DNA from: Gracilibacillus oryzae
GTDB lineage: Bacteria > Bacillota > Bacilli > Bacillales > Amphibacillaceae
Length of the DNA stretch: 51,968 bases
NCBI RefSeq assembly: GCF_009498735.1
Contig: NZ_ML762424.1
Coordinates: 458,383-510,350 of the forward strand
Reading direction: 5' to 3'
Shown here: positions 1-8,382 of the stretch, piece by piece
How positions within the stretch are numbered: the first letter of the stretch is position 1
Layout of the letters: each line of letters starts with the position of its first letter
Notes under the pieces: generated by a model
Database searches by the model: none
What the model was told of the DNA's origin: nothing
What the model saw: only the letters and a program-made list of their open reading frames with translations
Position numbers and translations under genes: made by a program

Positions 1-428
1 GGATATGTATCATTGGAACTCTGAGACTTGTTCACATCATCATTAGGATGTAATCGAAGTTCACTATCTTTTTCTTCCAGCCACTTGTTTCCTGCATAGG
101 CGATTACTTCATTGACATTCATATTAGATTGCGTACCACTGCCAGTTTGCCATACTACTAATGGAAAGTGGTCAAAAAGTTCCCCTGCCAGAATCTGGTC
201 AGCTGCATAGGTAATGGCATCAGCTTTTTCTTTTTCCATTAATCCTAGTTCGCTGTTTACAATTGCTGCACTTCTCTTTAGAATGGCAAATCCTTCAATA
301 ATTTCTGCCGGCATTAATTCATTTCCAATTGGAAAATTTTCTTTACTGCGCTGTGTTTGCGCCCCCCAGTATTTGTCATTTGCTACTTTTATTTCACCTA
401 TAGTATCACGTTCGATACGATAATCCAT
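1..428 (-). CDS. fumC: Fumarate hydratase class II, N-terminal part (runs off the left edge)
   Basis: Class II fumarase interconverts fumarate and L-malate in the TCA cycle in the cytoplasm. The reverse strand reads from ATG at 428 for about 142 residues without a stop to the window edge. It begins [13 protein letters not shown] and contains the family landmarks [28 protein letters not shown] and, at the edge, the substrate-binding region [14 protein letters not shown]. These match the N-terminal third of the roughly 460-residue FumC/aspartase superfamily. The HPNDxVNxxQSSND form favours fumarase over aspartate ammonia-lyase. A GGGGGAGA ribosome binding site lies just upstream of the ATG. The remaining two thirds, including the GSSxMPxKxN signature, lie outside the window. 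Identification is firm; only the C-terminus is unseen. Confidence 0.95.
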   Translation of the reverse strand, partial: MDYRIERDTIGEIKVANDKYWGAQTQRSKENFPIGNELMPAEIIEGFAILKRSAAIVNSELGLMEKEKADAITYAADQILAGELFDHFPLVVWQTGSGTQSNMNVNEVIAYAGNKWLEEKDSELRLHPNDDVNKSQSSNDTY

Positions 429-554
429 CACAGTCTCCCCCTTTAATCTGATTTCCCCTATATTGTATCAAAAAATGCGGGCAAAGTAGTAATAAAAATA
501 ATACTTATGTGCAAACAATTATGTCAGACTCATTCAAACTCGCCTGTTTCTTAC

Positions 555-586
555 AATAAAAAATAGCGACAATTTGTCGCTATTTT
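555..586 (-). terminator. Intrinsic terminator of yabG
   Basis: An 11-bp perfect stem (arms 560-570 and 576-586, loop AATTT on the + strand) is followed on the minus strand by a run of T. The stem begins inside the stop codon of yabG at 580-582, so the gene ends within its own terminator. Confidence 0.85.
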
Positions 587-1461
587 GTCTCTACATATGG
601 CAGGCCTGTGCGGAAAAGACCTTTTGTTTCCATTCCGCCCAGCCCTTTTTCACCTGTCAGGGTATTTTTTAACACTTCATAAACATTCACTTTCTCCATA
701 AACGGAGTGTAGGCTACTTTTGCCACAACATAGACTGGATCTAATGCATGAATATTGACACGGTCTGGGGAACTTGCAAAGTTTGCGCCTGCCCGGATAA
801 TCGACTCAAAGTGTGATTGACAAGCACCAGCAAAAATAATTAACTGATCAAGATTCGGCTCCCAATTCCTAGCCTTTCTGACTGTTTCTACATAATACTT
901 GGAGTTACGATAGGCAGCTAACTCTTTTTTCGATCCTTTCGCCTCTGAATAAGCGTCATGACCTGTCACCACTAAAATCTCCGGCTGAATCTTTCGTATA
1001 ATGTCATCAATTTCTAATGGAAATTCATTTTCCTGTAAATAGACTCCATGAACTTGCAATCCCAGCCTTTGATATAAATCAATACACTTTTTTAAGTAGA
1101 GTCGGTCACCGTCAATGTGCAGTACTTTTACAGGCAACTGAAATCGCTGAATGTCTCTCGGTTCATTTTTTCTATGTTCATATTCTTTTTTATCTTTCAT
1201 TAATTGATAATCCTGGCGAAAAAGACGGTAAGAATACTCTTCCTTATCCTTCATTTCCTCTTGCCTTTCCCTTAAGAGATCTTCAGGCAATTCCCTAACA
1301 TCATCAATTGGTGCATCTGCTTCTAATCGCAAATCTTCTCCATGTAAAATTACCGTTTCCCCTGTAATCTTCTTAATACGGAATACGATATCATGTTCGT
1401 GGGAGTAACGGGTAACCAGCATTCCTGTTGTCAGTTTTTTCACCAAATCACCAACCTTCAT
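580..1461 (-). CDS. yabG: Sporulation-specific protease YabG
   Basis: YabG is a sigma-K-dependent cysteine-type protease that trims spore coat proteins in the mother cell during late sporulation. The 293-residue product has the usual family length. The conserved C-terminal half contains VVTGHDAYSE (His168), IIFAGACQSHFES (Cys214), RAGANFASSPDRVNIHALDPV and EKGLGGMETKG, all hallmarks of YabG. His168 and Cys214 are the likely catalytic pair, inferred from family conservation. The N-terminal 60 residues resemble a small beta-barrel (KVGDLV...VILHGEDLRL). The middle (residues 60-105) is charged and probably helical. The ATG at 1461 sits close to an AGAAGG sequence, a tight but usable spacing. The gene appears monocistronic, between the lipoprotein gene upstream and its own terminator. 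No sigma-K promoter was delimited with confidence. Confidence 0.96.
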   Translation of the reverse strand: MKVGDLVKKLTTGMLVTRYSHEHDIVFRIKKITGETVILHGEDLRLEADAPIDDVRELPEDLLRERQEEMKDKEEYSYRLFRQDYQLMKDKKEYEHRKNEPRDIQRFQLPVKVLHIDGDRLYLKKCIDLYQRLGLQVHGVYLQENEFPLEIDDIIRKIQPEILVVTGHDAYSEAKGSKKELAAYRNSKYYVETVRKARNWEPNLDQLIIFAGACQSHFESIIRAGANFASSPDRVNIHALDPVYVVAKVAYTPFMEKVNVYEVLKNTLTGEKGLGGMETKGLFRTGLPYVETK

Positions 1462-1518
1462 AACCTTCTAATACTAGGCTATGATCAGGATGGTGATTCT
1501 GTGAAATTTATTTATTAT

Positions 1519-2493
1519 TTAAGGATAAAGTCCGAAAAACTCTTCCAGTGTTGTTTGCTGTTCATATACTTCTGTTGCTAATTCTTTCCCGACATATCGA
1601 ACATGCCATGGTTCATAGCTATACCCAGTAATACTTTCTTTCCCTTCCAGGTATCTTATAATAAAGCCGTAATTATGTGCATTCTCAGCAAGCCACTGGC
1701 CTTCATCTGTTTGAATAAAACCTGGTTCAAGTACTGCAACTAATGCTGCTGAGGCTACATCCATCGCCAGTCCTGTTTGATGTTCACTCGTACCTGGTCT
1801 CGCAGAATATCGATCTGCATGTTCCTGTCCATTTTTTGCCACATTATTTTCATAAATGACTTTTTGGCGATCATATGAACGATAACCGGAAACCGCAACA
1901 AATTCTAACCCGCTTTGTTTGGCATCTGCAAATAATTGCTCCAATGCAGTTGCTGCAACTTGTCGCATAAGACGTTTCGGATCCCCTTCTGCCGCATAAA
2001 ATGATACATTTGGTTCCACTAAGTCAGCTGGTTTATATCCATCAGGCAATTTCCTTTGTTTATTAACGATAACTTCCACACTATCCGGATCTTCAACTAC
2101 AGTCAGTGTATTCTCGATAGTTGTTTTATTGTCTGGAACAGCTACCGCTTCATCTGCTTTTTCTTCTGACTGATTTTCATCATTATTTTGCTCTGAAGTT
2201 TCCGTCTCCTTTGATTCGGATTCTTTGTCAGCCTCTTGTTTTTCAGTTGTTGTGTCTGCTTCTGAATCTTCTTCCAATTCTGGTGTCTCTGGGATTTCCG
2301 CATTGTCTTCCGATTGTTTGTCCGTTTCCTCTGTTGTTTCCTGTTCCGGCTCTGCTTTACCAGCATCTTCCGTATTCTCTTCAGTCACTTGTTCATCATT
2401 ACTCGATTCCTCTGCCGGCTGTTCTGATGTTTCGTTCTGACAGCCGATTAAGATAATCCCCATCAATATCAAAAGATATATTGTTTTTCTCAT
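1519..2493 (-). CDS. Lipoprotein D-alanyl-D-alanine carboxypeptidase, VanY/LdcB type (YodJ-like)
   Basis: The product is probably a zinc D,D- or L,D-carboxypeptidase that trims peptidoglycan stem peptides outside the membrane. From the ATG at 2493 it starts MRKTIYLLILMGIILIGC, a lipoprotein signal peptide with the lipidated Cys at residue 18. Next is an acidic, Glu/Asp/Thr/Ser-rich low-complexity linker of about 110 residues, which would span the wall. The C-terminal M15B peptidase domain has SGYRSYDRQ, the metal motif SEHQTGLAMDV (His and Asp ligands) and EPWHVRYVG (catalytic Glu, third His ligand). An upstream in-frame ATG at 2517 would add eight residues before the signal peptide. I prefer 2493 because it gives a canonical lipoprotein start behind an AGAGAGG sequence. 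The length with its linker is near that of B. subtilis YodJ-like proteins. Physiological substrate is not determined here. Confidence 0.9.
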   Translation of the reverse strand: MRKTIYLLILMGIILIGCQNETSEQPAEESSNDEQVTEENTEDAGKAEPEQETTEETDKQSEDNAEIPETPELEEDSEADTTTEKQEADKESESKETETSEQNNDENQSEEKADEAVAVPDNKTTIENTLTVVEDPDSVEVIVNKQRKLPDGYKPADLVEPNVSFYAAEGDPKRLMRQVAATALEQLFADAKQSGLEFVAVSGYRSYDRQKVIYENNVAKNGQEHADRYSARPGTSEHQTGLAMDVASAALVAVLEPGFIQTDEGQWLAENAHNYGFIIRYLEGKESITGYSYEPWHVRYVGKELATEVYEQQTTLEEFFGLYP

Positions 2494-2548
2494 CTCTATA
2501 AAATCCTCTCTATTCATTACTCATTCTAATATATCATAAATTCCGCCA

Positions 2549-2588
2549 AAAATTAATAAACCCCGTCCTTTACTTTCAGACGAGGTTT
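2549..2588 (-). terminator. Intrinsic terminator of the IDEAL-domain gene
   Basis: A 10-bp stem (arms 2558-2567 and 2579-2588, one G-U pair in the minus-strand RNA) is followed on the minus strand by a TTTATTAATTTTT tract. It lies directly after the stop of the gene at 2593-2838. Confidence 0.8.
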
Positions 2589-2592
2589 ATAA

Positions 2593-2838
2593 TTAAGCTT
2601 CCCAGATATACTGCTTATATTGTTTACTAAGGGTCTCAAATGCTGGCTTGTCATTGCGATCTATCGCTAGATTGATTTGCTCTTCTAAGCGTGCTTTGTT
2701 CCAGTTAAAACAAAGATCATCTAGCATTAACTGTGAAGCAAGCTTAATTTCATAAGATATTTCCCTTCTTGCTAATATAGCTTTTTTACGGTTTCTTTCA
2801 AACGAAATCAATCGGTAACTAATCTTTTGTTTTTTCAT
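2593..2838 (-). CDS. IDEAL domain-containing small protein
   Basis: This is an 81-residue basic, soluble protein. Residues about 33-75 (LASQLMLDDLCFNWNKARLE followed by a DRNDKPAFETLSKQY helix) match the IDEAL domain, a short helical motif found at the C-terminus of several Bacillaceae proteins and named after its Ile-Asp-Glu-Ala-Leu-like core. The N-terminal 30 residues are Lys/Arg-rich. IDEAL proteins such as ComK-region and YpiB relatives are thought to mediate protein contacts; no specific function can be given for this one. A GGAGGCGTG ribosome binding site precedes the ATG. It is transcribed alone, divergent from the CDF exporter, and ends at its own terminator. Confidence 0.8.
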   Translation of the reverse strand: MKKQKISYRLISFERNRKKAILARREISYEIKLASQLMLDDLCFNWNKARLEEQINLAIDRNDKPAFETLSKQYKQYIWEA

Positions 2839-3104
2839 GGAGCACGCCTCCTTTTAACTATATGTTTATTAAGCAATTCCCATTTTGGTGCCTGTCTAAA
2901 CCTATGTTTAATTGAAAAGCCTGTCATTTATTTCAAGTTCACTTATTTCATGTGTTTTTTTCTGCAATTGGACAGACTATATCTAGACTTTTCATTTCAG
3001 TGTGTGTTCAAGAAGTCGGTTTTTGGACATCCTCTATCAGTATTTGATAAGCTTATAGTACAAACATTCAGTCTCTATTCTTTAGAAAGTGCGGGGGACA
3101 AATC

Positions 3105-3986
3105 ATGGATCAATATGATAAATATAAAGAGGGAGAAAAAGGTGCCTGGATTAGTATATTCGCCTATTTAATTCTTGCCAGTATTAAACTGATAGCTGCT
3201 GCATACGGAAATTCAACAGCATTGCGTGCAGATGGCCTGAACAATTCAACAGATATAGTCGCCTCTGTCGCTGTACTTATTGGGTTGAGAATTTCCAGAA
3301 AACCGCCTGATGAAGATCATCATTACGGGCATTTTCGAGCTGAGATGATTGCTTCTCTGATAGCAGCATTTATTATGATCACAATCGGCATCCAAGTGTT
3401 AGTTGGAACAGGAAAGTCAATTATACTTCAGGAATTCAGCGAACCTGAGCTATTAACTGCATGGGTGGCGCTAGGTTCTGCGATTGTTATGTTCGGTGTA
3501 TATTTTTACAATCGGAATTTAAGCAGACGGATAAACAGTTCTTCACTGAACGCTGCAGCACAAGACAACAAATCAGATGCGTTAGTCAGTGTAGGTGCCT
3601 TTATTGGGATAACTGGCGCTCAATTTGAATTATACTGGTTAGATCCTCTTGCAGGAGCAGTTGTTGGATTCATTATATGCAAGACAGCCTGGCAAATATT
3701 CCGGGATGCTACTCATACATTAACGGACGGATTCCAACCTAAGGAGTTAACGAAAATAAAAAAGAGTATTCATTCCCATCCAAATGTATTAGAAATAAAA
3801 GATGTCAAAGGCCGGATTCATGGAAATCAGTCACTGATAGAAGCAACAATATTTGTTGATCCCCAACTGACAGTAGAAGAAAGCCATCATATTACAGATG
3901 ATATTGAAGAGAAATTAAAGGAAGAACATGACATTCCAAGTGCCCATATTCATATAGAACCATATGAGCAGAATAGGTTTGATTAG
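3105..3986 (+). CDS. Cation diffusion facilitator, manganese-type exporter (MneS/MneP/MntE-like)
   Basis: This 293-residue CDF antiporter should export a divalent metal, most likely Mn2+, across the cytoplasmic membrane in exchange for protons. Six membrane segments span roughly residues 14-200. A cytoplasmic ferredoxin-like C-terminal domain follows (HPNVLEIKDVKGRIHGNQ, then AHIHIEP). The metal site can be read directly. TM2 has ADGLNNSTDIVAS, giving Asn46-x3-Asp50, and TM5 has QDNKSDALVS, giving Asp-x3-Asp. Zinc CDFs carry His or Asp at the first position. The Asn/Asp plus Asp/Asp arrangement is the one reported for MntE-like manganese exporters. A GGGGG tract upstream of ATG 3105 serves as ribosome binding site. 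No MntR box or yybP-ykoY riboswitch was recognised in the 266 bases upstream. Family assignment is firm; substrate is inferred. Confidence 0.9.
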   Translation: MDQYDKYKEGEKGAWISIFAYLILASIKLIAAAYGNSTALRADGLNNSTDIVASVAVLIGLRISRKPPDEDHHYGHFRAEMIASLIAAFIMITIGIQVLVGTGKSIILQEFSEPELLTAWVALGSAIVMFGVYFYNRNLSRRINSSSLNAAAQDNKSDALVSVGAFIGITGAQFELYWLDPLAGAVVGFIICKTAWQIFRDATHTLTDGFQPKELTKIKKSIHSHPNVLEIKDVKGRIHGNQSLIEATIFVDPQLTVEESHHITDDIEEKLKEEHDIPSAHIHIEPYEQNRFD

Positions 3987-4012
3987 GAGTATGGGGATAA
4001 ACTGGTATAATT

Positions 4013-4043
4013 ATCCGAATGATCTGATCATTTCGGATTTTTT
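4013..4043 (+). terminator. Intrinsic terminator of the CDF exporter gene
   Basis: Arms ATCCGAA (4013-4019) and TTCGGAT (about 4032-4038) form a hairpin followed by a T run to 4043, 27 bases after the CDF stop codon. Confidence 0.75.
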
Positions 4044-4186
4044 GTTTCCTTATAATCAATTCTCAGTGATTATAAGCAATTAATCTTATGGGGAGGGTCA
4101 AGTTCTTTGAGGATTCGTACTTCTTATAAGTGGATGCACGTTAATGTTGCATTGAATATCTGGAGTAGAACGAAAACCTCCTTAAA

Positions 4187-4231
4187 AACCAAGAAGATTT
4201 CGCATTAATATCCATTCAAAAACGAAATCTT
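4187..4231 (-). terminator. Hairpin, probable terminator of map-azlC-azlD
   Basis: Perfect 9-bp arms AAGATTTCG (4194-4202) and CGAAATCTT (4223-4231) flank a 20-base loop. On the minus strand the stem is followed by CTTGGTTTTTAA. The large loop and delayed T tract make it a moderate rather than strong terminator. Confidence 0.55.
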
Positions 4232-4257
4232 CCGATGAATTAGTTGTGTATACACTG

Positions 4258-4551
4258 TTAAATGGTTAATACCAAAACAGTCATTATGGAACTTAGGACA
4301 ACGAGGATGATATGGACTCTCAACCATGCCAATATGATAGCAACAGCTCCTGCAATCAAACCAATGTATGGCTTTTCGGGCACTACTGTCATAATCCCCG
4401 GAAAAACTAATGCTCCTAATGCAGCGTAGGGGATTGCCTGAAGCCATTTATTCATCCATTTGGGAAAACGTATGTAATCGACAATAAATGGTGGAATTAT
4501 TCTGGGGATAATTGTCACAAGTGCCATCCCAATGATAATCACCCAGATCAT
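4258..4551 (-). CDS. azlD: Branched-chain amino acid transport protein AzlD
   Basis: AzlD is the small subunit of the AzlCD exporter for branched-chain amino acids or their analogues. The product is 97 residues with about four hydrophobic segments (IIIGMALVTIIPR, AIPYAALGALVFPG, LIAGAVAIILAW, VVLSSIMTVLVLTI), as expected. The family motif NKWLQAIPYAALGALVFPG is clear. I start it at the ATG at 4551, MIWVIIIGMALVTI. That codon forms an ATGA overlap with the azlC stop (4548-4550) and has a GAGGAGGAAAG ribosome binding site inside azlC. The longer open frame to 4620 encodes a cysteine- and arginine-rich leader that is only a shadow of azlC. Translation is probably coupled to azlC. Confidence 0.9.
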   Translation of the reverse strand: MIWVIIIGMALVTIIPRIIPPFIVDYIRFPKWMNKWLQAIPYAALGALVFPGIMTVVPEKPYIGLIAGAVAIILAWLRVHIILVVLSSIMTVLVLTI

Positions 4552-5267
4552 ATTCTTTCCTCCTCTAAGACAAATACACCTGCTAAACCACCTATTATGG
4601 TTCCAGCAACAATGCCCCATCCTTGTCCAATAACAGGACTAAGAATATAATTTACAAGCATCGCGACAATACTGATAACAGCAATTCGATGGTATTTTTT
4701 AATGGATGGTATTAAAAGTCCGATAAACATGGCATAGAGAGCAACTCCCATACTCTGGCTTAAAACAGCAGGAATAATATCACCTAACACTCCCCCTAAC
4801 AATGATCCTAAAACCCAGGACAGATAAGAAGTGAGCATCAGTGTTCCATAGAAATAATAACCATATTTGTTATCAACTTGTTTATGGAAAATGGAAGCTA
4901 CCGAAAATGTTTCATCTGTTAAACCTAATGCTAGTGGAAACTTCCATCTCATCCTGTACCTTTTTATTTGATTGATAAAAGAAAGACTCATAATAAAATG
5001 CCTTAAATTTAAGACAAATGTGGCGACAATAATTTCGGCAGCACTTACACCAAGTCCAATCATATTCGCTCCCATAAATTGAGATGCACCAGCATAAACA
5101 AACAAGCTCATTCCTGTTAATTCTGCCAATGTCATCCCAGATTGCTTTGCAAGTACACCATAAGCCAGGGCAATCGGTAAATACCCAACAGCAATGGGAA
5201 CACCTGCAATCATCCCATCCCTTATCTGGCTTTTTATTAATTGTTTTCTTTCTGTGTCCATAACCAT
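4548..5267 (-). CDS. azlC: Branched-chain amino acid permease AzlC
   Basis: The large subunit of the AzlCD export system is 239 residues with about six to seven transmembrane helices. Recognisable AzlC stretches are AGVPIAVGYLPIALAYGVLA, SLFVYAGASQFMGANMIGLG, VLNLRHFIMSLSF and LGLTDETFSV. All are conserved in the family (VP..GYxPxGxAFG, AGASQF, N.RH). The ATG at 5267 lies six bases after the map stop codon, so the two genes are cotranscribed. A second ATG two codons in (5261) is also possible. Leucine/isoleucine export and azaleucine resistance are known for B. subtilis AzlCD; here the substrate is inferred by homology. No Lrp-like regulator is adjacent, unlike in B. subtilis. Confidence 0.92.
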   Translation of the reverse strand: MVMDTERKQLIKSQIRDGMIAGVPIAVGYLPIALAYGVLAKQSGMTLAELTGMSLFVYAGASQFMGANMIGLGVSAAEIIVATFVLNLRHFIMSLSFINQIKRYRMRWKFPLALGLTDETFSVASIFHKQVDNKYGYYFYGTLMLTSYLSWVLGSLLGGVLGDIIPAVLSQSMGVALYAMFIGLLIPSIKKYHRIAVISIVAMLVNYILSPVIGQGWGIVAGTIIGGLAGVFVLEEERI

Positions 5268-5273
5268 TCTCCG

Positions 5274-6038
5274 TTAAATTGATTCTTCTGTATCTTGATC
5301 CGTTAAAATAACCGGACCTTCCTTCGTGATAACAATGGTATGTTCAAACTGAGCAGATCTTCCGCCATCAATGGTTCTGGCAGTCCACCCATTGTCATCC
5401 ATTTTGCTTTTCCAGTCACCTTCATTAATCATTGGCTCAATCGTTACAACCATTCCTTCTTTCAGGCGCGGTCCTTTACCTGGGAGTCCATAGTGCGGGA
5501 TATGAGGCTCTTCATGAATAGTACGGCCAATTCCATGACCCGTAAAATCTCTCACAACAGAAAAACCTTCCCCTTCAGCATATTGCTGAATGGCATGGCC
5601 GATATCGCCAATTCTGTTACCATGGATCGCTTGTTCAATTCCTTTATATAAAGAAGTTTTTGTCACTTCTAATAATTTCTCTGTCTTTTCATCAGCTTCC
5701 CCAACCACATAAGTCCAGGCAGAGTCTGCTAAACCGCCATTCAGGTTTACCACCATATCAATTGTTACAAGATCACCTTGAACTAATTTCTCATTACGAG
5801 GAAACCCGTGGCAAATCTCATCATTAATGGAGGCACACGTTGCATATTCATATCCGTTATATCCTTTTTGTTCAGGTGTTGCCCCATGCTGTTTCAGAAA
5901 TTTCTCAACAAATTGATCAATTTCCTTTGTCGTAATGCCTGGCTTCATCATTTTAGCAATTTCTTTATGACACTTTGCTAATACTTTACCTGCTTCATGC
6001 ATCATTTCTATTTCACGTTTGCTTTTTCTTGTAATCAT
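5274..6038 (-). CDS. map: Type I methionine aminopeptidase
   Basis: This enzyme removes the initiator methionine from nascent proteins. All five dinuclear-metal ligands of type I enzymes can be located: Asp94 (VTIDMVV), Asp105 (LADSAW), His168 (TGHGIGR), Glu201 (VTIEPM) and Glu232 (QFEHTI). The substrate-contact His77 (ICHGFP) is also present. The 254-residue length is that of a minimal type I enzyme without a zinc-finger extension. It lies outside the ribosomal protein cluster where the essential bacillar mapA sits, and heads an operon with azlCD. It therefore most resembles the second paralogue (MapB/YflG) of B. subtilis. The ATG at 6038 follows an AGGAAG ribosome binding site. Confidence 0.95.
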   Translation of the reverse strand: MITRKSKREIEMMHEAGKVLAKCHKEIAKMMKPGITTKEIDQFVEKFLKQHGATPEQKGYNGYEYATCASINDEICHGFPRNEKLVQGDLVTIDMVVNLNGGLADSAWTYVVGEADEKTEKLLEVTKTSLYKGIEQAIHGNRIGDIGHAIQQYAEGEGFSVVRDFTGHGIGRTIHEEPHIPHYGLPGKGPRLKEGMVVTIEPMINEGDWKSKMDDNGWTARTIDGGRSAQFEHTIVITKEGPVILTDQDTEESI

Positions 6039-6155
6039 TCATAACTTCCTTTCTTACCACTTCTTTTCACACTTCTAACAAGTTTATCATATTTCCTTTA
6101 GATGGAGAAGCAAGACTAACTTGTATTCCTGCAAACTTTATGAACCGATTGAATG

Positions 6156-6190
6156 GAAAAACTGACGAAGGACAGTTGCCTTCGCCAGTT
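6156..6190 (-). terminator. Intrinsic terminator of the yjcZ-like gene
   Basis: A 12-bp stem (arms about 6160-6171 and 6179-6190, one wobble) encloses a short loop and is followed on the minus strand by CAGTTTTTCC. It lies 27 bases after the small-protein stop codon. Confidence 0.8.
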
Positions 6191-6216
6191 TCTGAATCGC
6201 TCTTATGTTGAATTGC

Positions 6217-6327
6217 TTAGTAACCGCCGTAACCCCAAGAAGCACCGATAATAATTAATAGAATGAATAATACGACGATTAAAGCAAAACCTGAGCCGTA
6301 TCCACCACACGCTTGTGCACCCATCAT
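6217..6327 (-). CDS. YjcZ-family sporulation-associated small membrane peptide
   Basis: This 36-residue peptide is too short for most ORF callers. It starts MMGAQACGGYGSGFALIVV, continues FILLIIIGASWGYGG and ends in Tyr. A Gly/Tyr-rich head, one strongly hydrophobic helix and a WGYGGY tail are the signature of the YjcZ/YhdX family of tiny proteins expressed in sporulating bacilli. An excellent ribosome binding site (AAAGGAGGGA) precedes tandem ATG codons at 6327 and 6324, and the gene has its own terminator. Function is unknown. Expression during sporulation is known for family members and only inferred here. Confidence 0.88.
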   Translation of the reverse strand: MMGAQACGGYGSGFALIVVLFILLIIIGASWGYGGY

Positions 6328-6411
6328 TTATCCCTCCTTTATTTCGTACACTTATAACGTATGTAGGATGAGGATAAATGGTCCATTAATTTCATGAAAA
6401 TGGGTACTTAC

Positions 6412-7170
6412 CTACTTAAAAATATCTTTCACACTATAATATTCACCGTTCTTTATATTATCTGCATCTAACAGACGATCAACAAGAACCTGTGCAACAA
6501 CATCAGTATCACGTAAGCTGTTATTTGTCTTATATGCCTTAAATTTCTCTACATCAGCAAATTGCGTTTTGTCTGCTGAACGGATTTCTCCCTGCATCTC
6601 TGTATCCATAATACTGGGATCAAATAAAAATACTTTATTACCTGTATTCAGTTCATCCTGTTCTAACGCCACAGTGGCAGTATAACGATCCAGACCAGCT
6701 TTTGTACTGCCATAAGCATTCCAGCCGTAAACAGATCTATTGGCTGCACCTGAAGTTACATTTGCTATCACTAATGGAAAATTACTGTCCCGAAAGGAAT
6801 CCAGCCATAAGTTTGTTATGATCATCGGAGAAAGAAGATTAACATGCACATGATTGACCAGCTGACCTGTGTTTTGTTTTCCTGCTTGCTCAATCGGTGT
6901 TACTAAAGCTGCATTCTGTACTAATAATAATGACTCCATATCTCCCTTTTCTTTTACATCATCAATAATTGATTTAAAGATATTCTCCGTTTGGGATAGG
7001 TCTGATAAGTCTGCTTGATAATAAGAATAGGTACCGGGAAGTTCAGCGTCAGTGAGTGATTGATTATTATTTCTTGCTATACCAATAACATGACAGGAAG
7101 CCTCCATCAGAAGCTTTGCAATAGATGCTCCTAATCCTTTAGATGTACCAGTTACGACAGCATATTTCAT
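6412..7170 (-). CDS. Short-chain dehydrogenase, (S)-benzoin-forming benzil reductase type (YueD-like)
   Basis: This 252-residue NADPH-dependent SDR has a Rossmann fold. The cofactor motif is at the N-terminus (VTGTSKGLGAS, residues 7-17). The catalytic segment has Ser in NVTSGAA and the YxxxK pair in AYGSTKAG. The overall spacing and the FDPSIMDTEMQGEIR segment after the active site resemble sepiapterin-reductase-like SDRs, including B. subtilis YueD, which reduces benzil to (S)-benzoin. The natural substrate is unknown. The gene starts 12 bases downstream of the PLP-enzyme gene, so both are probably one transcript. No strong terminator follows; the next structure is the yjcZ-like gene. Confidence 0.85.
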   Translation of the reverse strand: MKYAVVTGTSKGLGASIAKLLMEASCHVIGIARNNNQSLTDAELPGTYSYYQADLSDLSQTENIFKSIIDDVKEKGDMESLLLVQNAALVTPIEQAGKQNTGQLVNHVHVNLLSPMIITNLWLDSFRDSNFPLVIANVTSGAANRSVYGWNAYGSTKAGLDRYTATVALEQDELNTGNKVFLFDPSIMDTEMQGEIRSADKTQFADVEKFKAYKTNNSLRDTDVVAQVLVDRLLDADNIKNGEYYSVKDIFK

Positions 7171-7182
7171 TCCTTTTCACCT

Positions 7183-8262
7183 CTACTTTTTTGCATTATC
7201 TAATGCGTGGTTTAATGTTGAAATAATGTCTTCCACATCTTCAATACCAATGGAAATACGGATCAGCCCTTCGGTGATGCCAAGCTTTTCCTGCGTTTTC
7301 TTCGGTAAACTGCGGTGGGATGTACCAAGCGGGTAGGATACCGTTGTTTCCACTCCTGCCAATGTTGCCACAATCTTAATCCAGCCTAATGATTGCAGAA
7401 ATGTCTTAATATCTGCATTTTCAGTTATATCAATCGTAACAATGGCTCCTTTCCCTTGCTCTGATACATATTCTGGATAATAGACTCTATCAACAGCAGG
7501 GTGAGCCTCTAACGCTTTAGCAACTTTCTCTGCATTCCGAACATGGCGTTCCATTCGTACTGCTAACGTCTTTAAACCTCTTACAGTAAGCCATGCTTCA
7601 AATGGACTTAAATTGCTGCCAAGATTAACACACTTTTGACGTGCCTTTGCGATTAAGTCATCATTTCCAACCAGTACTCCTGCTGTAATATCACTATGGC
7701 CGCCAATATATTTGGTTGCACTGTGAACGACTAAATCGATACCTAATGTATAGGGACGAACTAAATATGGTGTTGCAAATGTATTATCAACCATTGTTTT
7801 TAACTGATATTTTTTAGCGATTTCTATAACTTTAGTCAAATTCTCCACGCGCAATAATGGATTGGTAATAGATTCTGTATATAACAAGACCGTGTTAGAT
7901 TGGATATGTTGCTCGAGATCCTCTTCAAATGATACAAAGCTCACTTCAATTCCGAACCCTGTTAATTCATTCGCTAATAATTCATATGTACCTCCATATA
8001 AATCATGTGAAGCTAATACATGGTCACCAGACTTTACTATTGATAAAATTCCTGCCATGATTGCAGATAAGCCAGAAGAAGTTGCTATCCCTGCCGGTGC
8101 CTCTTCAAGATCAGCTACAGCCTGTCCTAATTCATCAGTATTTGGGTTCCCTACTCTCGTATATAAGTAATCCCGCTCACCTGTATAGAAATTTTCAATA
8201 TCCTCCAGGTCATTTCGTTTCATTGTAATATGTACAGACTTCGTATCAAACCCTTGTCCCAT
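7183..8262 (-). CDS. PLP-dependent Cys/Met metabolism enzyme (cystathionine gamma-lyase/synthase family)
   Basis: This 359-residue fold-type I PLP enzyme catalyses gamma-replacement or elimination on sulfur amino acids. Key sites are YTRVGNPNTDELGQAVA (PLP phosphate contact from the neighbouring subunit), SSGLSAIMAG, DNTFATPYLVRP (Asp that binds the pyridine nitrogen) and the Schiff-base lysine in HSATKYIGGHSD. The C-terminal domain has TTVSYPLGTSHRS and GLIRISIGIED, typical of the family. It is somewhat shorter than the usual 375-400 residues, mainly at the N-terminus. Sequence alone does not separate methionine gamma-lyase, cystathionine gamma-lyase and gamma-synthase. No SAM riboswitch or T-box was recognised upstream, so methionine-biosynthesis regulation is not evident. 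Confidence 0.9.
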   Translation of the reverse strand: MGQGFDTKSVHITMKRNDLEDIENFYTGERDYLYTRVGNPNTDELGQAVADLEEAPAGIATSSGLSAIMAGILSIVKSGDHVLASHDLYGGTYELLANELTGFGIEVSFVSFEEDLEQHIQSNTVLLYTESITNPLLRVENLTKVIEIAKKYQLKTMVDNTFATPYLVRPYTLGIDLVVHSATKYIGGHSDITAGVLVGNDDLIAKARQKCVNLGSNLSPFEAWLTVRGLKTLAVRMERHVRNAEKVAKALEAHPAVDRVYYPEYVSEQGKGAIVTIDITENADIKTFLQSLGWIKIVATLAGVETTVSYPLGTSHRSLPKKTQEKLGITEGLIRISIGIEDVEDIISTLNHALDNAKK

Positions 8263-8382
8263 TCTAATCTCCCTTTCTATGTTCTCTCAGTATACTTTGT
8301 CGTAATTCAACTGTATTTATATGAAAAGACTTCAATGTCCTTTGCAGGAGTCCATTATTTATTATATCTATTAATATAACGG

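Noticed and set aside
2142-2456. Open frames over the acidic linker of the carboxypeptidase, on both strands
   Set aside because: They are shadows of the repetitive Glu/Asp/Thr/Ser codons of the true gene.
4551-4620. N-terminal extension of AzlD
   Set aside because: It lies wholly inside azlC in another frame; ATG 4551 with ATGA overlap and GAGGAGG is the evident start.
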